Shown here one piece after another: positions 60,580 through 64,000 of a stretch of DNA of 64,000 nt. Source of the DNA: Lysobacter antibioticus (lineage in GTDB: Bacteria; Pseudomonadota; Gammaproteobacteria; Xanthomonadales; Xanthomonadaceae); assembly GCF_001442535.1 (NCBI RefSeq), contig NZ_CP013141.1, positions 1,424,069 to 1,488,068 on the forward strand, written 5' to 3'. The position numbers were made by a program, and so were the translations under genes. The notes beneath the pieces are model-generated. The model saw only the letters and a list, made by a program, of their open reading frames with translations, was not told where the DNA came from and ran no database searches. Position 1 is the stretch's first letter, and every line of letters begins with the position of its first letter.

Positions 60580-61374
60580 TTACGCCGCCGGCAGACGGAA
60601 GAACGCCGTGGCGGCCGCGGTGCTGTTGGCCGCGGTCGTCGCGACGTCCTCGCCGCGATCGCGGGCGAGTTCCTCGACGATGTGCGCCAGGTACATCGGT
60701 TCGTTGCGCCGGTGCGATGGCGCCGGCTTGACCGTGCGCGGCAATAAGTACGGCGCATCGGTTTCGATCATCAATCGCGCCGCCGGGATGTGTTTGACCA
60801 GCTCGCGCAGGTGCAGGCCGCGGCGTTCGTCGCACAGCCAGCCGGTGATGCCGACGTACCAGTCCTGATCGAGATAATCGAACAACTCCTCGCGCGTGCC
60901 GGTGAAGCAATGCACCACCGCCGGGCCAAGCTTGCCGTCGAAGTTGCGCATCATCGCCATGAAGTCGGCGTGGGCATCGCGCTGGTGCAGGAACAGCGGC
61001 TTGCCGATGTCGACCGCGGTCTGCAGCTGCATCTCGAAGGCACGCCGCTGCGCCGGGCGCGGCGAGAAGTCGCGGAAATAATCCAGACCGCATTCGCCGA
61101 CCGCCACCACCTCGTCGTGCGCCAGCAGCGCGCGCATTTCGGCGTCGCATTCGGCGGTGTACTCGCTGGCATGGTGCGGATGCACGCCGGCGGTCGCGAA
61201 CAGCTCGCCCGGATGGCGGCGCGCCAGCTCGAGTGCCTGCGGCGAATGCTCGCGGCTGGCGCCGGTGATCACCATGCGCGCCACGCCGGCCTCGCGCGCG
61301 CGTTGCAGCACGGCGTCGCGGTCGTGGTCGAAGCTGTCGTGGGTGAGGTTGGCGCCGATGTCGATCAATTGCAT
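60580..61374 (-). CDS. tatD: TatD-family metal-dependent DNase
   Basis: A 264-residue TIM-barrel hydrolase. MQLIDIGANLTHDSFDHD starts it; GVHPHHAS, VGECGLDYFRDFSP, FLHQRDAHADF, HCFTGTREEL and IETDAPYLLPR carry the metal-binding His, Glu and Asp residues. Full length. Its gene interrupts the row of small exported-protein genes. Confidence 0.95.
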   Translation of the reverse strand: MQLIDIGANLTHDSFDHDRDAVLQRAREAGVARMVITGASREHSPQALELARRHPGELFATAGVHPHHASEYTAECDAEMRALLAHDEVVAVGECGLDYFRDFSPRPAQRRAFEMQLQTAVDIGKPLFLHQRDAHADFMAMMRNFDGKLGPAVVHCFTGTREELFDYLDQDWYVGITGWLCDERRGLHLRELVKHIPAARLMIETDAPYLLPRTVKPAPSHRRNEPMYLAHIVEELARDRGEDVATTAANSTAAATAFFRLPAA

Positions 61375-61613
61375 GGGTAGAAATACTGCGGAAAACAGCG
61401 CGCAGTGTAGGCGCTGGGCCGGGCCAGCCCAAGTTTCCGCCGCCGCGGGCGGCCGTCGCCGGGGCGAGTCGCGGGGTCGATTGGCCGGCCGCGCGGTCGC
61501 AGGACGTCATTACCGGTGCGCAGGGCTCGATCGGTGCCTGCGCGCGGATGCGAACCCGCTTGGCGATCGCGATGCAGTTCGACGGCGGCCGACCGGCCGC
61601 TACAGGGGACACG

Positions 61614-62057
61614 ATGCTATCCATATCCGCCAAGGCCGCGTTCGCGCTGGCCTGCGCCGGCGCTTGCCTGCCGATGTCCGCGAGCGCTCAGCCGCCCGAC
61701 GGCCCGTTCGATTTTCCGCCGGCCACCTTCAAGGGCGGCAACACCGACTGGAGCATCCGCCTGAAACGGACTGAGCCGGGCAAGGTCGATTTCGTGTTCG
61801 AGCGGCCGCGCGGCGCCGAGACCGGGCGCGGCAGCCTCGCCTCGGTCGCGCCCGAGCTGAAAGAGCGCGGCCTGCGCGGAAAATACGGCCTGTCCGGCGT
61901 CGCGACGATCGCGGGCGAGCCGAAGACCGTCACCGTGCTGGTCGCGCCGACCACGCCGCATCGGCGTTGCCGCGACCGCAACGGCGTGGAATACGCCAGT
62001 GCGGTCCTCATCATCGTCGGTGGCGGCGCATGGCAGGGCTGCGGCGAGTTCGATTGA
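61614..62057 (+). CDS. Small exported protein, paralog 2
   Basis: A 147-residue protein. Signal peptide MLSISAKAAFALACAGACLP cut near SASAQ. Mature part has FDFPPATFKGGNTDWSIRLK and GKVDFVFERPR, then RRCRDRNG and WQGCGEFD at the C-terminus. AGGGGA four bases before the ATG. Shares the pattern of the genes at 60094 and 62186. Confidence 0.75.
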   Translation: MLSISAKAAFALACAGACLPMSASAQPPDGPFDFPPATFKGGNTDWSIRLKRTEPGKVDFVFERPRGAETGRGSLASVAPELKERGLRGKYGLSGVATIAGEPKTVTVLVAPTTPHRRCRDRNGVEYASAVLIIVGGGAWQGCGEFD

Positions 62058-62185
62058 GCCCCGCGCCGGCGCGTTCCCGCATCCTGGCTTCGCCGCGACG
62101 GCGGCGGGCAGTGGATTCACGACCGCCGCGCCGGCGCGTTATGCCTTCCGAAGGCGGCCGGCCGGTCGCCATGGGGGAAACCACG

Positions 62186-62671
62186 ATGCGCATCTCGTCC
62201 ACGATCTTCACGCTGGGGCTGGCGGCGCTGATCGCCTGCCTGCCGCTGTCCGCTTCGGCTCAGACCAAATTCGACTTTCCTGCGCAGGCCTTCGACGGCG
62301 GCAATTACGACCCACAAGGCAAGAGCGGTCGCGAAAGCTGGACCATCTCGCTGCGGCGCCGCGCGCCCGGCAAGGTCGATTTCGACCTCGACAATCCGCG
62401 CGATGTTCCGGCATCCCACGGCACCCTGACCTCGATCGATCCCAAGCCCGGCTACAAGGGCATGGTCGGTAAGTACGCGTTGTCGGCCAAGGCGTCGGTC
62501 GCCGGGAAACAGCAGAAACTTCTGGTCATGGTCACGCCAAGCCCGAAGGATGCACTCTGCGAAGACACCAGGCGCAAGAAATACTCGCAGGCGATCCTGG
62601 TGTTCATCGGCGACATGGAGGACGGCGGCAGGATGTTGTACGGCTGCGGCGAGTTCGAAGAGGAGCAGTGA
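62186..62671 (+). CDS. Small exported protein, paralog 3
   Basis: A 161-residue protein. Signal peptide MRISSTIFTLGLAALIACLP cut near SASAQ. TKFDFPAQAFDGGNYDPQGK, ESWTISLRRRAPGKVDFDLD, LCEDTRRKKYSQAILVFIGD and YGCGEFEEEQ follow. Closest to paralog 2, 128 bases upstream. GGGGA seven bases before the ATG; another ATG 15 bases upstream is possible. Confidence 0.77.
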   Translation: MRISSTIFTLGLAALIACLPLSASAQTKFDFPAQAFDGGNYDPQGKSGRESWTISLRRRAPGKVDFDLDNPRDVPASHGTLTSIDPKPGYKGMVGKYALSAKASVAGKQQKLLVMVTPSPKDALCEDTRRKKYSQAILVFIGDMEDGGRMLYGCGEFEEEQ

Positions 62672-62801
62672 TCGCGCTCGAACGCGGCGGCCGTGGATGA
62701 GCGCGGGCCCATCGCCGACCGCAGCGAACGCGCAGTCGCCGGGGTAACGGATCGCGTCGTCGTGCAGACGCATCGGCGCCGCGCACCGTATCCTTGCGCG
62801 C

Positions 62802-64000
62802 GTGAACGCCGCCGAATTCCCGATCGATTCCCTGCTGCCGTCGATCCGCGACAGCCTCGCCGCACATCCGCGCCTGGTCCTGGAAGCGCCGCCCGGCGCG
62901 GGCAAGACCACCCAAGTGCCGCCGGCCCTGCTCGATGCGCCGTGGCTGCGGGGCCAGCGCATCGTCATGCTGGAACCGCGCCGCGTCGCCGCGCGCGCTG
63001 CCGCGCAATTCATGGCGCGGCAGCGCGGCGAAGCCGCCGGCGACACCGTCGGCTACCGGATCCGCTTCGAGAACAAAGTCTCCGCGCGCACCCGCATCGA
63101 GGTGGTCACCGAAGGCATCCTGACCCGGATGATCCAGGACGACCCGAGCCTGGAAGGGGTCGGCGCGCTGGTGTTCGACGAATTCCACGAGCGCCATCTC
63201 GCCGCCGACCTCGGCCTGGCGCTGGCGCTCGATGTGCAGGCCTCGCTGCGCGAGGACCTGCGCATCGTGGTGATGTCGGCGACCCTCGACGGCGAGCGCC
63301 TGGCCCAGTTTCTCGATGCGCCGCGCCTGAGCAGCGCCGGGCGCAGCTATCCGGTGACGCTTGCGCACTATCCGGCACGGCGCGAGGAAAAACTCGAGCA
63401 CCAACTGCGGCGCGCGGTCGAGCATGCCTTGCAGCAGCATCCCGGCGACGTGCTGGTGTTCCTGCCCGGGCAGCGCGAGATCGCGCGCGCCGATGCCGCC
63501 CTGGCCGGCAGCGATGCGCTGCGCGGCGTCGACGTGCTGAGCCTGCACGGCGAGTTGCCGGTCGAGCAGCAAAGCCGGGTCTTGCAACCCGACCCCGACG
63601 GTCGCCGCCGGGTCGTGCTGGCGACCAACGTCGCCGAGTCCAGCGTCACCCTGCCCGGGGTGCGCGTGGTGATCGACGCCGGCCTCGCCCGCGAGCCGCG
63701 CTACGACCCCAACAGCGGTTTCTCTCGCCTCGACGTGGTCGCGATCGCCCAGGCCTCGGCCGATCAGCGCGCCGGCCGTGCCGGCCGCGTCGCCGAAGGT
63801 TGGGCGTATCGCTTATGGCCGGAATCGCAACGTCTGGAACCGCAGCGGCGCCCCGAGATCGTCCAGGTCGAGTTGGCGGGGCTGGCGCTGGAACTCGCCG
63901 CCTGGGGCGACGCCGGCCTGCGCTTCGTCGATCCGCCGCCGGGCGGGGCGATGGGCGCGGCGCGCGAACTGCTGCTGCGGCTAGGCGCGCTCGAAGCCGG
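62802..64000 (+). CDS. hrpB: ATP-dependent helicase HrpB, N-terminal part (cut by window edge)
   Basis: About 399 codons of a DEAH-type RNA/DNA helicase; the C-terminus is outside the window. Walker A APPGAGKTTQVPP (29-41), motif II FDEFHERHLAADL, motif III MSATLDG, motif IV-VI FLPGQREI, LATNVAESSVTLPG and QRAGRAGRVAEG. Start is GTG at 62802 giving VNAAEFPID; no ATG precedes motif I in frame. Function in E. coli is unclear. Confidence 0.93.
   Translation, partial: MNAAEFPIDSLLPSIRDSLAAHPRLVLEAPPGAGKTTQVPPALLDAPWLRGQRIVMLEPRRVAARAAAQFMARQRGEAAGDTVGYRIRFENKVSARTRIEVVTEGILTRMIQDDPSLEGVGALVFDEFHERHLAADLGLALALDVQASLREDLRIVVMSATLDGERLAQFLDAPRLSSAGRSYPVTLAHYPARREEKLEHQLRRAVEHALQQHPGDVLVFLPGQREIARADAALAGSDALRGVDVLSLHGELPVEQQSRVLQPDPDGRRRVVLATNVAESSVTLPGVRVVIDAGLAREPRYDPNSGFSRLDVVAIAQASADQRAGRAGRVAEGWAYRLWPESQRLEPQRRPEIVQVELAGLALELAAWGDAGLRFVDPPPGGAMGAARELLLRLGALEA

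Overview
The window reads as a chromosomal replication-origin region from a high-GC gammaproteobacterium of the Xanthomonadaceae, most likely Lysobacter or a close relative. Support comes from the order gyrB-recF-dnaN-dnaA | rpmH-rnpA-yidC-mnmE, a TonB-ExbB-ExbD-ExbD cluster beside it, high GC with strong GC-ending codons, and dense intergenic repeats built on a GTAGGAGC...GCGACCGC palindrome. No prophage, CRISPR array, rRNA or tRNA was seen. Genus is an inference from gene content only.

Layout. 0-13.3 kb: accessory and regulatory genes. These are a two-component pair (kinase cut by the left edge), an acetyltransferase, DinB, two tandem paralogous proteins that resemble CheD/CNF-type deamidases in one respect (one copy lacks the candidate Cys/His pair), a Mor-like regulator, fructose-bisphosphatase, a VpsR-like sigma-54 activator, a soluble histidine kinase, a GST, a 2OG-Fe(II) oxygenase, and a PAS kinase with an Rcp1-like receiver. 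13.4-27.3 kb: an anion permease, a tandem-repeat array, a secreted M4 protease, an LprI-like protein, a divergent LysR/MFS pair, a PA0069-type radical SAM protein, a SIMPL protein, cardiolipin synthase and pdxJ. 28.5-34.5 kb: the TonB energy-transduction cluster (tonB, exbB, three exbD genes, a TPR protein), an M48 lipoprotein protease and a CPBP protease.

34.6-46 kb is the origin. gyrB, recF, dnaN and dnaA run leftward; rpmH, rnpA, yidC and mnmE run rightward. The dnaA-dnaN gap has an AT-rich stretch and DnaA boxes. Four parS-like palindromes (core CACGTG) lie between gyrB and dnaN, two of them inside recF. 46-64 kb: a zinc-ribbon/SPFH pair (ydjG/ydjI-like), a TonB-family lipoprotein, two ABC exporters (natAB-like and yadGH-like), an alpha/beta hydrolase, a ferredoxin-NADP reductase, a family of four small exported proteins around tatD, and the 5' part of hrpB.

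The most unusual content is non-coding. Three loci (about 27.6-28.2, 46.2-46.8 and 57.6-58.2 kb) carry a composite element made of two related half-modules. Each half-module has two adjacent hairpins whose stems differ between copies by compensatory changes while loop sequences stay conserved. A separate array at 15.8-16.4 kb has five 87-bp palindromic units with spacers alternating 37 and 40 bp, just upstream of the M4 protease.
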